Shown: positions 27,701 through 40,800 of the stretch, piece after piece
Layout of the letters: every line of letters starts with the position of its first letter
Position numbering within the stretch: the stretch's first letter is position 1
NCBI GenBank assembly: GCA_032622095.1
Contig: CP136061.1
Location: forward strand, 12,107,287 to 12,171,286
Origin: Siphonodentalium dalli
Taxonomy: Eukaryota > Mollusca > Scaphopoda > Gadilida > Siphonodentaliidae
DNA length: 64,000 nt
Direction of reading: 5' to 3'
The notes under the pieces: model-generated
The model's input: the letters and a program-made list of their open reading frames with translations, nothing else
Told to the model about the DNA's origin: nothing
Database searches by the model: none
Program-made: the position numbers and the translations under genes

Positions 27701-30232
27701 CCTGTATCGTTGTGGTGAGGTACCGGTTGGTGTTTCTGTATTCTGCATTGTTCATGCCTGTATCGTTGTGGTGAGGTACCGGTGTGTATTTCTGTATTCT
27801 GCATTGTTCATGCCTGTATCGTTGTGGTGAGGTACCGGTGGGTGTTTCTGTATTCTGCATTGTTCATGCCTGTATCGTTGTGGTGAGGTACCGGTGGGTG
27901 TTTCTGTATTCTGCATTGTTCATGTCTGTATCGTTGTGGTGAGGTACCGGTGGGTGTTTCTGTATTCTGCATTGTTCATGCCTGTATCGTTGTGGTGAGG
28001 TACCGGGGGTGTTTCTGTATTCTGCATTGTTCATGCCTGTATCGTTGTGGTGAGGTACCGGTGGGTGTTTCTGTATTCTGCATTGTTCATGCCTGTATCG
28101 TTGTGGTGAGGTACCGGTGTGTGTTTATGTATTCTGCATTGTTCATGCCTGTATCGTTGTGGTGAGGTACCGGTGAGTGTTTCTGTATTCTGCATTGTTT
28201 ATGCCTGTATCGTTGTGGTGAGGTACCGGTGGGTGTTTCTGTATTCTGCATTGTTCATGCCTGTATCGTTGTGGTGAGGTACCGGTGGGTGTTTCTGTAT
28301 TCTGCATTGTTCATGTCTGTATCGATGTGGTGAGGTACCGGTGTGTGTTTATGTATTCTGCATTGTTCATGACTGTATCGTTGTGGTGAGGTACCGGTGG
28401 GTGTTTCTGTATTCTGCATTGTTCATGCCTGTATCGTTGTGGTGAGGTACCGGTGTGTGTTTATGTATTCTGCATTGTTCATGACTGTATCGTTGTGGTG
28501 AGGTACCGGTGGGTGTTTCTGTATTCTGCATTGTTCATGCCTGTATCGTTGTAGTGAGGTACCGGTTGGTGTTTCTGTATTCTGCATTGTTCATGCCTGT
28601 ATCGTTGTAGTGAGGTACCGGTGGGTGTTTATGTATTCTGCATTGTTCATGCCTGTATCGTTGTGGTGAGGTACCGGTGGGTGTTTCTGTATTCTGCATT
28701 GTTCATGTCTGTATCGTTGTGGTGAGGTACCGGTGGGTGTTTCTGTATTCTGCATTGTTTATGCCTGTATCGTTGTGGTGAGGTACCGGTGGGTGTTTCT
28801 GTATTCTGCATTGTTCATGTCTGTATCGTTGTGGTGAGGTACCGGTGGGTGTTTCTGTATTCTGCATTGTTCATGCCTGTATCGTTGTGGTGAGGTACCG
28901 GGGGTGTTTCTGTATTCTGCATTGTTCATGCCTGTATCGTTGTGGTGAGGTACCGGTGGGTGTTTCTGTATTCTGCATTGTTCATGCCTGTATCGTTGTG
29001 GTGAGGTACCGGTGTGTATTTCTGTATTCTGCATTGTTCATGCCTGTATCGTTGTGGTGAGGTACGGGTGGGTGTTTCTGTATTCCGCATTGTTCATGCC
29101 TGTATCGTTGTAGTGAGGTACCGGTGGGTGTTTCTGTATTCTGCATTGTTCATGCCTGTATCGTTGTGGTGAGGTACCGGTGGGTATTTCTGTATTCTGC
29201 ATTGTTCATGCCTGTATCGTTGTGGTGAGGTACCGGTGGGTGTTTCTGTATTCTGCATTGTTCATGCCTGTATCGTTGTGATGAGGTACCGGTGGGTGTT
29301 TCTGTATTCTGCATTGTTCATGCCCGTATCGTTGTGGTGAGGTACCGGTGGGTGTTTCTGTATTCTACATTGTTCATGCCTGTATCGTTGTGGTGAGGTA
29401 CCGGTCGGTATTTCTGTATTCTGCATTGTTCATGCCTGTATCGTTGTGGTGAGGTACCGGTGGGTGTTTCTGTATTCTGCATTGTTCATGCTTGTATCGT
29501 TGTGGTGAGGTACCGGTGGGTGTTTCTGTATTCTGCATTGTTCATGCCTGTATCGTTGTGGTGAGGTACGGGTGGGTGTTTCTGTATTCTGCATTGTTCA
29601 TGCCTGTATCGTTGTGGTGAGGTACCGGTGGGTGTTTCTGTATTCTGAATTGTTCATGCTTGTATCGTTGTGGTGAGGTACCGGTTGGTGTGTCTGTATT
29701 CTGCATTGTTCATGCCTGTATCGTTGTGGTGAGGTACGGGTGGGTGTTTCTGTATTCTGCATTGTTCATGCCTGTATCGTTGTGGTGAGGTACCGGTTGG
29801 TGTTTCTGTATTCTGAATTGTTCATGCTTGTATCGTTGTGGTGAGGTACCGGTTGGTGTGTCTGTATTCTGCATTGTTCATGCCTGTATCGTTGTGGTGA
29901 GGTACCGGTGGGTGTTTCTGTATTCCGCATTGTTCATGCCTGTATCGTTGTGGTGAGGTAAGGGTGGGTATTTCTGTATTCTGCATTGTTCATGCCTGTA
30001 TCGTTGTGGTGAGGTATCGGTGGGTGTTTCTGTATTCTGCATTGTTCATGCCTGTATCGTTGTGGTGAGGTACCGGTGGGTGTTTCTGTATTCTGCATTG
30101 TTCACGCCTGTATCGTAGTGGTGAGGTACCGGTGTGTGTTTCTGTATTCTGCATTGTTCATGCCTGTATCGTTGTGGTGAGGTACCGGTGTGTGTTTCTG
30201 TATTCTGCATTGTTCATGTCTGTATCGTTGTG
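21730..30232. repeat. 4.4-kb tandem segmental duplication within the satellite
   Basis: Copy A (about 21,730-26,148) and copy B (about 26,149-30,232) carry the same ordered string of rare variants. Examples are the GTGGGGTACC units, TTCTGTATTG, the 52-bp unit (22,725/27,143), TTTCTGAATTC, TTCGGCATTG, the 55-bp GTACCGGGGGTG units (23,811/28,007 and 24,819/28,901), GTACCGGTCGG, GAGGTAAGGGTG (25,875/29,957) and CACGCCTGTATCGTAG (26,022/30,104). The offset is 4,418 bp at first (79 units minus the short-unit deletions), then 4,194, then 4,082. Copy B is therefore missing four units (including the two GTGTGTCTGTATTCCG units of A near 23,530-23,660) and then two more near 24,640. Apart from these steps the copies appear almost identical. 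Confidence 0.92.
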
Positions 30233-31359
30233 GTGAGGTACCGGTTGGTATTTCTGTATTCTGCATTGTTCATGCCTGTATCGTTGTGGTGAGGTACCGG
30301 TGGGTATTTCTGTATTCTGCATTGTTCATGCCTGTATCGTTGTGGTGAGGTACCGGTGGGTGTTTCTGTATTCTACATTGTTCATGCCTGTATCGATGTG
30401 GTGAGGTACCGGTGTGTATTTCTGTATTCTGCATTGTTCATGCCTGTATCGTTGTGGTGAGGTACCGGTGTGTATTTCTGTATTCTGCATTGTTCATGCC
30501 TGTATCGTTGTGGTGAGGTACCGGTTGGTATTTCTGTATTCTGCATTGTTCATGCCTGTATCGTTGTGGTGAGGTACCGGTTGGTGTTTATGTATTCTGC
30601 ATTGTTCATGCCTGTATCGTTGTGGTGAGGTACCGGTTGGTATTTCTGTATTCTGCATTGTTCATGCCTGTATCGTTGTGGTGAGGTACCGGTTGGTATT
30701 TCTGTATTCTGCATTGTTCATGCCTGTATCGTTGTGGTGAGGTACCGGTTGGTATTTCTGTATTCTGCATTGTTCATGCCTGTATCGTTGTGGTGAGGTA
30801 CCGGTTGGTGTTTCTGTATTCTGCATTGTTCATGCCTGTATCGTTGTGGTGAGGTACCGGTTGGTATTTCTGTATTCTGCATTGTTCATGCCTGTATCGT
30901 TGTGGTGAGGTACCGGTGGGTGTTTCTGTATTCTGCATTGTTCATGCCTGTATCGTTGTGGTGAGGTACCGGTGTGTGTTTCTGTATTCTGCATTGTTTA
31001 TGCCTGTATCGTTGTGGTGAGGTACCGGTGGGTGTTTCTGTATTATGCATTGTTCATGCCTGTATCGGTGTGGTGAGGTACCGGTGGGTGTTTCTGTATT
31101 CTGCATTGTTCATGCCTGTATCGTTGTGGTGAGGTACCGGTGTGTATTTCTGTATTCTGCATTGTTCATGCCTGTATCGTTGTGGTGAGGTACCGGTGGG
31201 TGTTTCTGTATTCTGCATTGTTCATGCCTGTATCGTTGTGGTGAGGTACCGGTGTGTATTTCTGTATTCTGCATTGTTCATGCCTGTATCGTTGTGGTGA
31301 GGTACCGGTGGGTGTTTCTGTATTCTGCATTGTTCATGTCTGTATCGTTGTGGTGAGGT

Positions 31360-31980
31360 ACCGGTGGGTGTTTCTGTATTCTGCATTGTTCATGTCTGTA
31401 TCGTTGTGGTGAGGTACCGGTGGGTGATTCTGTATTCTGCATTGTTCATGTCTGTATCGTTGTGGTGAGGTACCGGTGGGTGTTTCTTTATTCTGCATTG
31501 TTTATGCCTGTATCGTTGTGGTGAGGTACCGGTGGGTGTTTCTGTATTCTGCATTGTTCATGTCTGTATCGTTGTGGTGAGGTACCGGTGGGTGTTTCTG
31601 TATTCTGCATTGTTTATGCCTGTATCGTTGTGGTGAGGTACCGGTGGGTGTTTCTGTATTCTGCATTGTTCATGTCTGTATCGTTGTGGTGAGGTACCGG
31701 TGGGTGATTCTGTATTCTGCATTGTTCATGTCTGTATCGTTGTGGTGAGGTACCGGTGGGTGTTTCTGTATTCTGCATTGTTTATGCCTGTATCGTTGTG
31801 GTGAGGTACCGGTGGGTGTTTCTGTATTCTGCATTGTTCATGTCTGTATCGTTGTGGTGAGGTACCGGTGGGTGATTCTGTATTCTGCATTGTTCATGTC
31901 TGTATCGTTGTGGTGAGGTACCGGTGGGTGTTTCTGTATTCTGCATTGTTTATGCCTGTATCGTTGTGGTGAGGTACCGG
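31360..31980. repeat. Local 3- and 5-unit higher-order repeat
   Basis: Units carrying GGGTGATTCTG occur near 31,421, 31,701 and 31,869, that is 280 and 168 bp apart. Each is surrounded by the same order of CATGTCTG and TTTATGCC units. A small block of three to five units has been copied in tandem here. Confidence 0.75.
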
Positions 31981-33399
31981 TGGGTGTTTCTGTATTCTGC
32001 ATTGTTCATGCCTGTATCGTTGTGGTGAGGTACCGGTGGGTGTTTCTGTATTCTACATTGTTCATGCCTGTATCGTTGTGGTGAGGTACCGGTGGGTATT
32101 TCTGTATTCAGCATTGTTCATGCCTGTATCGTTGTGGTGAGGTACCGGTTGGTGTTTCTGTATTCTGCATTGTTCATGTCTGTATCGTTGTGGTGAGGTA
32201 CCGGTGGGTGTTTCTGTATTCTGCATTGTTTATGCCTGTATCGTTGTGGTGAGGTACCGGTGGGTGTTTCTGTATTCTGCATTGTTCATGCCTGTATCTT
32301 TGTGGTGAGGTACCGGTGGGTGTTTCTGTATTCTGCATTGTTTATGCCTGTATCGTTGTGGTGAGGTACCGGTGGGTGTTTCTGTATTCTGCATTGTTTA
32401 TGCCTGTATCGTTGTGGTGAGGTACCGGTGGGTGTTTCTGTATTCTGCATTGTTCATGTCTGTATCGTTGTGGTGAGGTACCGGTGTGTATTTCTGTATT
32501 CTGCATTGTTCATGCCTGTATCGTTGTGGTGAGGTACCGGTGGGTGTTTCTGTATTCTGCATTGTTCATGCCTGTATCGTTGTGGTGAGGTATCGGTTGG
32601 TATTTCTGTATTCTGCATTGTTCATGCCTGTATCGTTGTGGTGAGGTACCGATGGGTGTTTCTGTATTCTACATTGTTGATGCCTGTATCGATGTGGTGA
32701 GGTACCGGTGGGTATTTCTGTATTCAGCATTGTTCATGCCTGTATCGTTGTGGTGAGGTACCGGTGGGTGTTTCTGTATTCTGCATTGTTCATGCCTGTA
32801 TCGTTGTGGCGAGGTACCGGTGGGTGTTTCTGTATTCTACATTGTTCATGCCTGTATCGTTGTGGTGAGGTACCGGTGGGTGTTTCTGTATTCTGCATTG
32901 TTCATGTCTGTATCGTTGTGGTGAGGTACCGGTGGGTGTTTCTGTATTCTGCATTGTTCATGCCTGTATCGTTGTGGTGAGGTACCGGTGGGTGTTTCTG
33001 TATTCTGCATTGTTCATGCCTGTATCGTTGTGGTGAGGTACCGGTGGGTGTTTCTGTATTCTGCAGTGTTCATGCCTGTATCGTTGTGGTGAGGTACCGG
33101 TGGGTGTTTCTGTATTCTGCATTGTTCATGCATGTATCGATGTGGTGAGGTACCGGTGGGTGTTTCTGTATTCTGCATTGTTCATGCCTGTATCGTTGTG
33201 GTGAGGTACCGGTGGGTGTTTCTGTATTCTGCATTGTTCATGCATGTATCGATGTGGTGAGGTACCGGTGGGTGTTTCTGTATGCTGCATTGTTCATGCC
33301 TGTATCGTTGTGGTGAGGTACCGGTGGGTGTTTCTGTATTCTGCATTGTTCATGCCTATATCGTTGTGGTGAGGTACCGGTGGGTGTTTCTGTATTCTG

Positions 33400-34050
33400 C
33401 ATTGTTCATGCATGTATCGTTGTGGTGAGGTACCGGTGTGTGTTTCTGTATTCTGCATTGTTCATGCCTGTATCGTTGTGGTGAGGTACCGGTTGGTGTT
33501 TCTGTATTCTGCATTGTTCATGCCTGTATCGTTGTGGTGGGGTACCGGTGGGTGTTTCTGTATTCCGCATTGTTCATGCCTGTATCGTTGTGGTGAGGTA
33601 CCGGTGGGTGTTTCTGTATTCTGCATTGTTCATGCCTGTATCGTTGTGGTGAGGTACCGGTGGGTGTTTCTGTATTCTGCATTGTTCATGCCTGTATCGT
33701 TGTGGTGAGGTACCGGCGGGTGTTTCTGTATTCTGCATTGTTCATGCCTGTATCGTTGTGGTGAGGTACCGGTGTGTGTTTCTGTATTCCGCATTGTTCA
33801 TGCCTGTATCGTTGTGGTGAGGTACCGGTGTGTGTTTCTGTATTCTGCATTGTTCATGCCTGTATCGTTGTGGTGGGGTACCGGTGGGTGTTTCTGTATT
33901 CCGCATTGTTCATGCCTGTATCGTTGTGGTGAGGTACCGGTGGGTGTTTCTGTATTCTGCATTGTTCATGCCTGTATCGTTGTGGTGAGGTACCGGTGGG
34001 TGTTTCTGTATTCTGCATTGTTCATGCCTGTATCGTTGTGGTGAGGTACC
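33400..34050. repeat. 6-unit (336-bp) tandem duplication within the satellite
   Basis: The unit pair with GTGGGGTACCGG followed by TATTCCGCATTG near 33,537-33,575 recurs 336 bp later near 33,873-33,911, with matching neighbours on both sides. Confidence 0.7.
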
Positions 34051-35199
34051 GGTGGGTATTTCTGTATTCTGCATTGTTCATGCATGTATCGTTGTGGTGA
34101 GGTACCGGTGTGTGTTTCTGTATTCCGCATTGTTCATGCCTGTATCGTTGTGGTGAGGTACCGGTGGGTGTTTCTGTATTCTGCATTGTTCATGCCTGTA
34201 TCGTTGTGGTGAGGTACCGGTGGGTATTTATGTATTCTGCATTGTTCATGCCTGTATCGTTGTGGTGAGGTACCGGTGGGTGTTTCTGTATTCTGCATTG
34301 TTCATGCCTGTATCGTTGTGGTGAGGTACCGGTGTGTGTTTATGTATTCTGCATTGTTCATGCCTGTATCGTTGTGGTGAGGTACCGGTGTGTGTTTCAG
34401 TATTCTGCATTGTTCATGCCTGTATCGTTGTGGTGAGGTACCGGTAGGTGTTTCTGTATTCTGCATTGTTCATGCCTGTATCGTTGTGGTGAGGTACCGG
34501 TAGGTATTTCTGTATTTTGCATTGTTCATGCCTGTATCGTTGTGGTGAGGTACCGGTTGGTGTTTCTGTATTCTGCATTGTTCATGCCTGTATCGTTGTG
34601 GTGAGGTACCGGTGGGTGTTTCTGTATTCTGCATTGTTCATGCCTGTATCGTTGTGGTGGGGTACGGGTGTGTGTTTCTGTATTCTGCATTGTTCATGCC
34701 TGTATCGTTGTGGTGAGGTACCGGTGGGTGTTTCTGTATGCTGCATTGTTCATGCCTGTATCGTTGTGGTGAGGTACCGGTGGGTGTTTCTGTATTCTGC
34801 ATTGTTCATGCCTGTATCGTTGTGGTGAGGTTCCGGTGGGTGTTTCTGTATTCTGCATTGTTCATGCCTGTATCGTTGTGGTGGGGTACGGTGTGTGTTT
34901 CTGTATTCTGCATTGTTCATGCCTGTATCGTTGTGGTGAGGTACCGGTGGGTGTTTCTGTATACTGCATTGTTCATGCCTGTATCGTTGTGGTGAGGTAC
35001 CGGTGGGTGTTTCTGTATACTGCATTGTTCATGCCTGTATCGTTGTGGTGAGGTACCGGTTGGTGTGTCTGTATTCTGCATTGTTCATGCCTGTATCGTT
35101 GTGGTGAGGTAACGGTGGGTATTTCTGTATTCTGCATTGTTCATGCCTGTATCGTTGTGGTGAGGTACCGGTGGGTGTTTCTGTATGCTGCATTGTTCA

Positions 35200-36010
35200 T
35201 GCCTGTATCGTTGTGGTGAGGTAACGGTGGGTATTTCTGTATTCTGCATTGTTCATGCCTGTATCGTTGTGGTGAGGTACCGGTGGGTGTTTCTGTATGC
35301 TGCATTGATCATGCCTGTATCGTTGTGGTGAGGTACCGGTTGGTGTTTCTGTATTCCGCATTGTTCATGCCTGTATCGTTGTGGTGAGGTAACGGTGGGT
35401 ATTTCTGTATTCTGCATTGTTCATGCCTGTATCGTTGTGGTGAGGTACGGGTGGGTGTTTATGTATACTACATTGTCCATGCCTGTATCGTGTGGTGAGG
35501 TACCGGTGGGTGTTTCTGTATTCTGCATTGTTCATGCCTGTATCGTTGTGATGAGGTACAGGTGGGTGTTTCTGTATTCTGCATTGTTCATGCCTGTATC
35601 GTGTGGTGAGGTACCGGTGGGTGTTTCTGTATTCTGCATTGTTCATGCCTGTATCGTTGTGGTGAGGTACCGGTGGGTGTTTCTGTATGCTGCATTGTTC
35701 ATGCCTGGATCGTTGTGGTGAGGTAACGGTGGGTATTTCTGTATTCTGCATTGTTCATGCCTGTATCGTTGTGGTGAGGTACCGGTGGGTGTTTCTGTAT
35801 GCTGCATTGATCATGCCTGTATCGTTGTGGTGAGGTACCGGTTGGTGTTTCTGTATTCCGCATTGTTCATGCCTGTATCGTTGTGGTGAGGTAACGGTGG
35901 GTATTTCTGTATTCTGCATTGTTCATGCCTGTATCGTTGTGGTGAGGTACCGGTGGGTGTTTCTGTATTCTGCATTGTTCATGCATTGTTCATGTCTGTA
36001 TCGTTGTGGT
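35200..36010. repeat. 502-bp higher-order duplication ending in a 67-bp aberrant unit
   Basis: The rare GCATTGATCATGCC unit at 35,302 recurs at 35,804, each preceded and followed by GAGGTAACGGTGGG units. The offset is 9 units minus 2 bases, because two 55-bp units with TATCGTGTGGTG lie between. At 35,980-36,000 one unit carries an extra 11 bp: ATTGTTCATGC is written twice in a row before GTCTG. This looks like a slippage duplication. Confidence 0.8.
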
Positions 36011-36949
36011 GAGGTACGGGTTGGTGTTTCTGTATTCTGCATTGTTCATGCCTGTATAGATGTGGTGAGGTACCGGTGGGTGTTTCTGTATTTTGCATTG
36101 TTCATGCCTGTATCGTTGTGGTGAGGTACCGGTGGGTGTTTCTGTATTCTGCATTGTTCATGCCTGTATCGATGTGGTGAGGTACCGGTTGGTGTTTCTG
36201 TATTCTGCATTGTTCATGCATGTATCGTTGTGGTGAGGTACCGGTTGGTGTTTCTGTATTCTGCATTGTTCATGCCTGTATCGTTGTGGTGAGGTACCGG
36301 TGGGTGTTTCTGTATTCTGCATTGTTCATGCCTTTATCGTTGTGGTGAGGTACCGGTGGGTGTTTCTGTATTCTGCATTGTTCATGCCTGTATCGTTGTG
36401 GTGAGGTACCGGTATGTGTTTCTGTATTCTGCATTGTTCATGCCTGTATCGATGTGGTGAGGTACCGGTGGGTGTTTCTGTATTTTGCATTGTTCATGCC
36501 TGTATCGTTGTGGTGAGGTACCGGTGGGTGTTTCTGTATTCTGCATTGTTCATGCCTGTATCGTTGTGGTGAGGTACCGATTGGTGTTTCTGTATTCTGC
36601 ATTGTTCATGCCTGTATCGATGTGGTGAGGTACGGGTGGGTGTTTCTGTATTCCGCATTGTTCATGCCTGTATCGTTGTGGTGAGGTACCGGTGGGTGTT
36701 TCTGTATTCTGCATTGTTCATGCCTGTATCGTTGTGGTGAGGTACCGGTGGGTGTTTTTGTATTCCGCATTGTTCATGCCTGTATCGTTGTAGTGAGGTA
36801 CCGGTGGGTGTTTCTGTATTCTGCATTGTTCATGCCTGTATCGTTGTGGTGAGGTACCGGTGGGTGTTTCTGTATTCTGCATTGTTCATGCCTGTATCGT
36901 TGTGGTGAGGTACCGGTGTGTGTTTCTGTATTCTGCATTGTCCATGCCT

Positions 36950-37830
36950 GTATCGTTGTGGTGAGGTACCGGTGTGTGTTTCTGTATTCTGCATTGTTCA
37001 TGCCTGTATCGTTGTGGTGAGGTACCGGTGGGTGTTTCTGTATTCTGCATTGTTCATGCCTGTATCGTTGTGGTGAGGTACCGGTGGGTGTTTCTGTATT
37101 CTGCATTGTTCATGCCTGTATCGTTGTGGTGTGGTACCGGTGGGTATTTCTGTGTTCCGCATTGTTCATGCCTGTATCGTTGTGGTGAGGTACGGGTGGG
37201 TGTTTCTGTATTCTGCATTGTTCATGCCTGTATCGTTGTGGTGAGGTACCGGTGGGTGTTTCTGTATTCTGCATTGTTCATGCCTGTATCGTTGTAGTGA
37301 GGTACCGGTGGGTGTTTCTGTATTCTGCATTGTTCATGCCTGTATCGTTGTGGTGAGGTACCGGTTGGTGTTTCTGTATTCTGCATTGTTCATGCCTGTA
37401 TCGTTGTGGTGAGGTACCGGTGTGTGTTTCTGTATTCTGCATTGTTCATGCCTGTATCGTTGTGGTGAGGTACCGGTGTGTGTTTCTGTATTCTGCATTG
37501 TTCATGCCTGTATCGTTGTGGTGAGGTACCGGTGGGTGTTTCTGTATTCTGCATTGTTCATGCCTGTATCGTTGTGGTGAGGTACCGGTGGGTGTTTCTG
37601 TATTCTGCATTGTTCATGCCTGTATCGTTGTGGTGTGGTACCGGTGGGTATTTCTGTATTCCGCATTGTTCATGCCTGTATCGTTGTGGTGAGGTACGGG
37701 TGGGTGTTTCTGTATTCTGCATTGTTCATGCCTGTATCGTTGTGGTGAGGTACCGGTGGGTGTTTCTGTATTCTGCATTGTTCATGCCTGTATCGTTGTG
37801 GTGAGGTACCGGTGTGTATTTCTGTATTCT
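36950..37830. repeat. 9-unit (504-bp) tandem duplication within the satellite
   Basis: The rare GGTGTGGTACC unit at 37,128 recurs at 37,632, exactly 504 bp on. Both copies are followed by a TATTTCTGT(G/A)TTCCGC unit and a GAGGTACGGGTGGG unit, and preceded by the same units. Confidence 0.8.
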
Positions 37831-40800
37831 GCATTGTTCATGCATGTATCGTTGTGGTGAGGTACCGGTGGGTGTTTCTGTATTCTGCATTGTTCATGCC
37901 TGTATCGTTGTGGTGAGGTACCGGTGGGTGTTTCTGTATTCTGCATTGTTCATGCATGTATCGTTGTGGTGAGGTACCGGTGGGTGTTTCTGTATTCTGC
38001 ATTGTTCATGCCTGTATCGTTGTGGTGAGGTACCGGTGGGTGTTTCTGTATTCTGCATTGTTCATGCCTGTATCGTTGTGGTGAGGTACCGGTGTGTATT
38101 TCTGTATTCTGCATTGTTCATGCATGTATCGTTGTGGTGAGGTACCGGTGGGTGTTTCTGTATTATGCATTGTTCATGCCTGTATCGTTGTGGTGAGGTA
38201 CCGGTTTGTGTTTCTGTATTCTGCATTGTTCATGCCTGTATCGTTGTGGTGAGGTACCGGTTGGTGTTTATGTATTCTGCATTGTTCATGCCTGTATCGT
38301 TGTGGTGAGGTACCGGTTGGTGTTTATGTATTCTGCATTGTTCATGCCTGTATCGTTGTGGTGAGGTACCGGTGGGTGTTTCTGTATTCTGCATTGTTCA
38401 TGCCTGTATCGTTGTGGTGAGGTACCGGTGGGTGTTTATGTATTCTGCATTGTTCATGCCTGTATCGTTGTGGTGAGGTACCGGTGGGTGTTTCTGTATT
38501 CCGCATTGTTCATGCCTGTATCGTTGTAGTGAGGTACCGGTGGGTGTTTCTGTATTCTGCATTGTTCATGCCTGTATCGTTGTGGTGAGGTACCGGTGGG
38601 TGTTTCTGTATTCTGTATTGTTCATGCCTGTATCGTTGTGGTGAGGTACCGGTGGGTGTTTATGTATTCTGCATTGTTCATGCCTGTATCGTTGTGGTGA
38701 GGTACCGGTGGGTGTTTCTGTATTCTGCATTGTTCATGCCTGTATCGTTGTGGTGAGGTACCGGTGGATGTTTATGTATACTGCATTGTTCATGCCTGTA
38801 TCGTTGTGGTGAGGTACCGGTGGGTGTTTCTGTATTCTGCATTGTTCATGCCTGTATCGTTGTGGTGAGGTACCGGTGAGTGTTTCTGTATTCTGCATTG
38901 TTCATGCCTGTATCGTTGTGGTGAGGTACCGGTGGGTGTTTCTGTATTCCGCATTGTTCATGCCTGTATCGTTGTGGTGAGGTACCGGTGGGTATTTATG
39001 TATACTGCATTGTTCATGCCTGTATCGTTGTGGTGAGGTACCGGTGAGTGTTTCTGTATTCTGCATTGTTCATGTCTGTATCGTTGTGGTGAGGTACCGG
39101 TGGGTGTTTCTGTATTCTGCATTGTTCATGCCTATATCGTTGTGGTGGGGTACCGGTGGGTGTTTCTGTATTCTGCATTGTTCATGCCTGTATCGTTGTG
39201 GTGAGGTACCGGTGGGTATTTCTGTATTCCGCATTGTTCATGCCTGTATCGTTGTAGTGAGGTACCGGTTGGTGTTTCTGTATTCTACATTGTTCATGCC
39301 TGTATCGTTGTGGTGAGGTACCGGTGTGTGTTTTTGTATTCTGCATTGTTCATGCCTGTATCGTTGTGGTGAGGTACCGGTGGGTGTTTCTGTATTCTGC
39401 ATTGTTCATGTCTGTATCGTTGTGGTGAGGTACCGGTGGGTGTTTCTGTATTCTGCATTGTTCATGCCTGTGTCGTTGTGGTGAGGTACCGGTTGGTGTT
39501 TCTGTATTCTGCATTGTTCATGCCTGTATCGTTGTGGTGAGGTACCGGTGGGTGTTTATGTATTCTGCATTGTTCATGTCTGTATCGATGTGGTGAGGTA
39601 CCGGTGGGTGTTTCTGTAGTCTGCATTGTTCATGCCTGTATCGTTGTGGTGAGGTACCGGTTGGTGTTTCTGTATTCTGCATTGTTCATGCCTGTATCGT
39701 TGTGGTGAGGTACGGGTGGGTGTTTCTGTATTCTGCATTGTTCATGCCTGTATCGTTGTGGTGAGGTACGGGTGGGTGTTTCTGTATTCTGCATTGTTCA
39801 TGCCTGTATCGTTGTGGTGAGGTACCGGTGGGTGTTTCTGTAGTCTGCATTGTTCATGCCTGTATCGTTGTGGTGAGGTACCGGTGGGTGTTTCTGTATT
39901 CTGCATTGTTCATGCCTGTATCGTTGTGGTGAGGTACCGGTGGGTGTTTCTGTATTCCGCATTGTTCATGTCTGTATCGTTGTGGTGAGGTACCGGTGGG
40001 TGTTTCTGTATTCTGCATTGTTCATGCCTGTATCGTTGTGGTGAGGTACCGGTGGGTGTTTCTGTATTCTACATTGTTCATGCCTGTATCGTTGTGGTGA
40101 GGTACCGGTGGGTGTTTCTGTATTCTGCATTGTTCATGCCTGTATCGTTGTGGTGAGGTACCGGTGGGTGTTTCTGTATTCCGCATTGTTCATGTCTGTA
40201 TCGTTGTGGTGAGGTACCGGTGGGTGTTTCTGTATTCTGCATTGTTCATGCCTGTATCGTTGTGGTGAGGTACGGGTGGGTGTTTCTGTATTCCGCATTG
40301 TTCATGCCTGTATCGTTGTGGTGAGGTACCGGTGGGTGTTTCTGTATTATGCATTGTTCATGCCTGTATCGTTGTGGTGAGGTACCGGTGGGTGTTTCTG
40401 TATTCTGCATTGTTGATGCCTGTATCGTTGTGGTGAGGTACCGGTGGGTGTTTCTGTATTATGCATTGTTCATGCCTGTATCGTTGTGGTGAGGTACCGG
40501 TGGGTATTTCTGTATTCTGCATTGTTCATGCCTGTATCGTTGAGGTGAGGTACCGGTGGGTGTTTCTGTATTCTGCATTGTTCATGCCTGTATCGTTGTG
40601 GTGAGGTACCGGTGGGTGTTTATGTATTCTACATTGTTCATGCCTGTATCGTTGTGGTGAGGTACCGGTGGGTGTTTCTGTATTCTGCATTGTTCATGCC
40701 TGTATCGTTGTGGTGAGGTACCGGTGGGTGTTTCTGTATTCCGCATTGTTCATGCCTGTATCGTTGTGGTGAGGTACCGGTGGGTGTTTCTGTATTCTGC

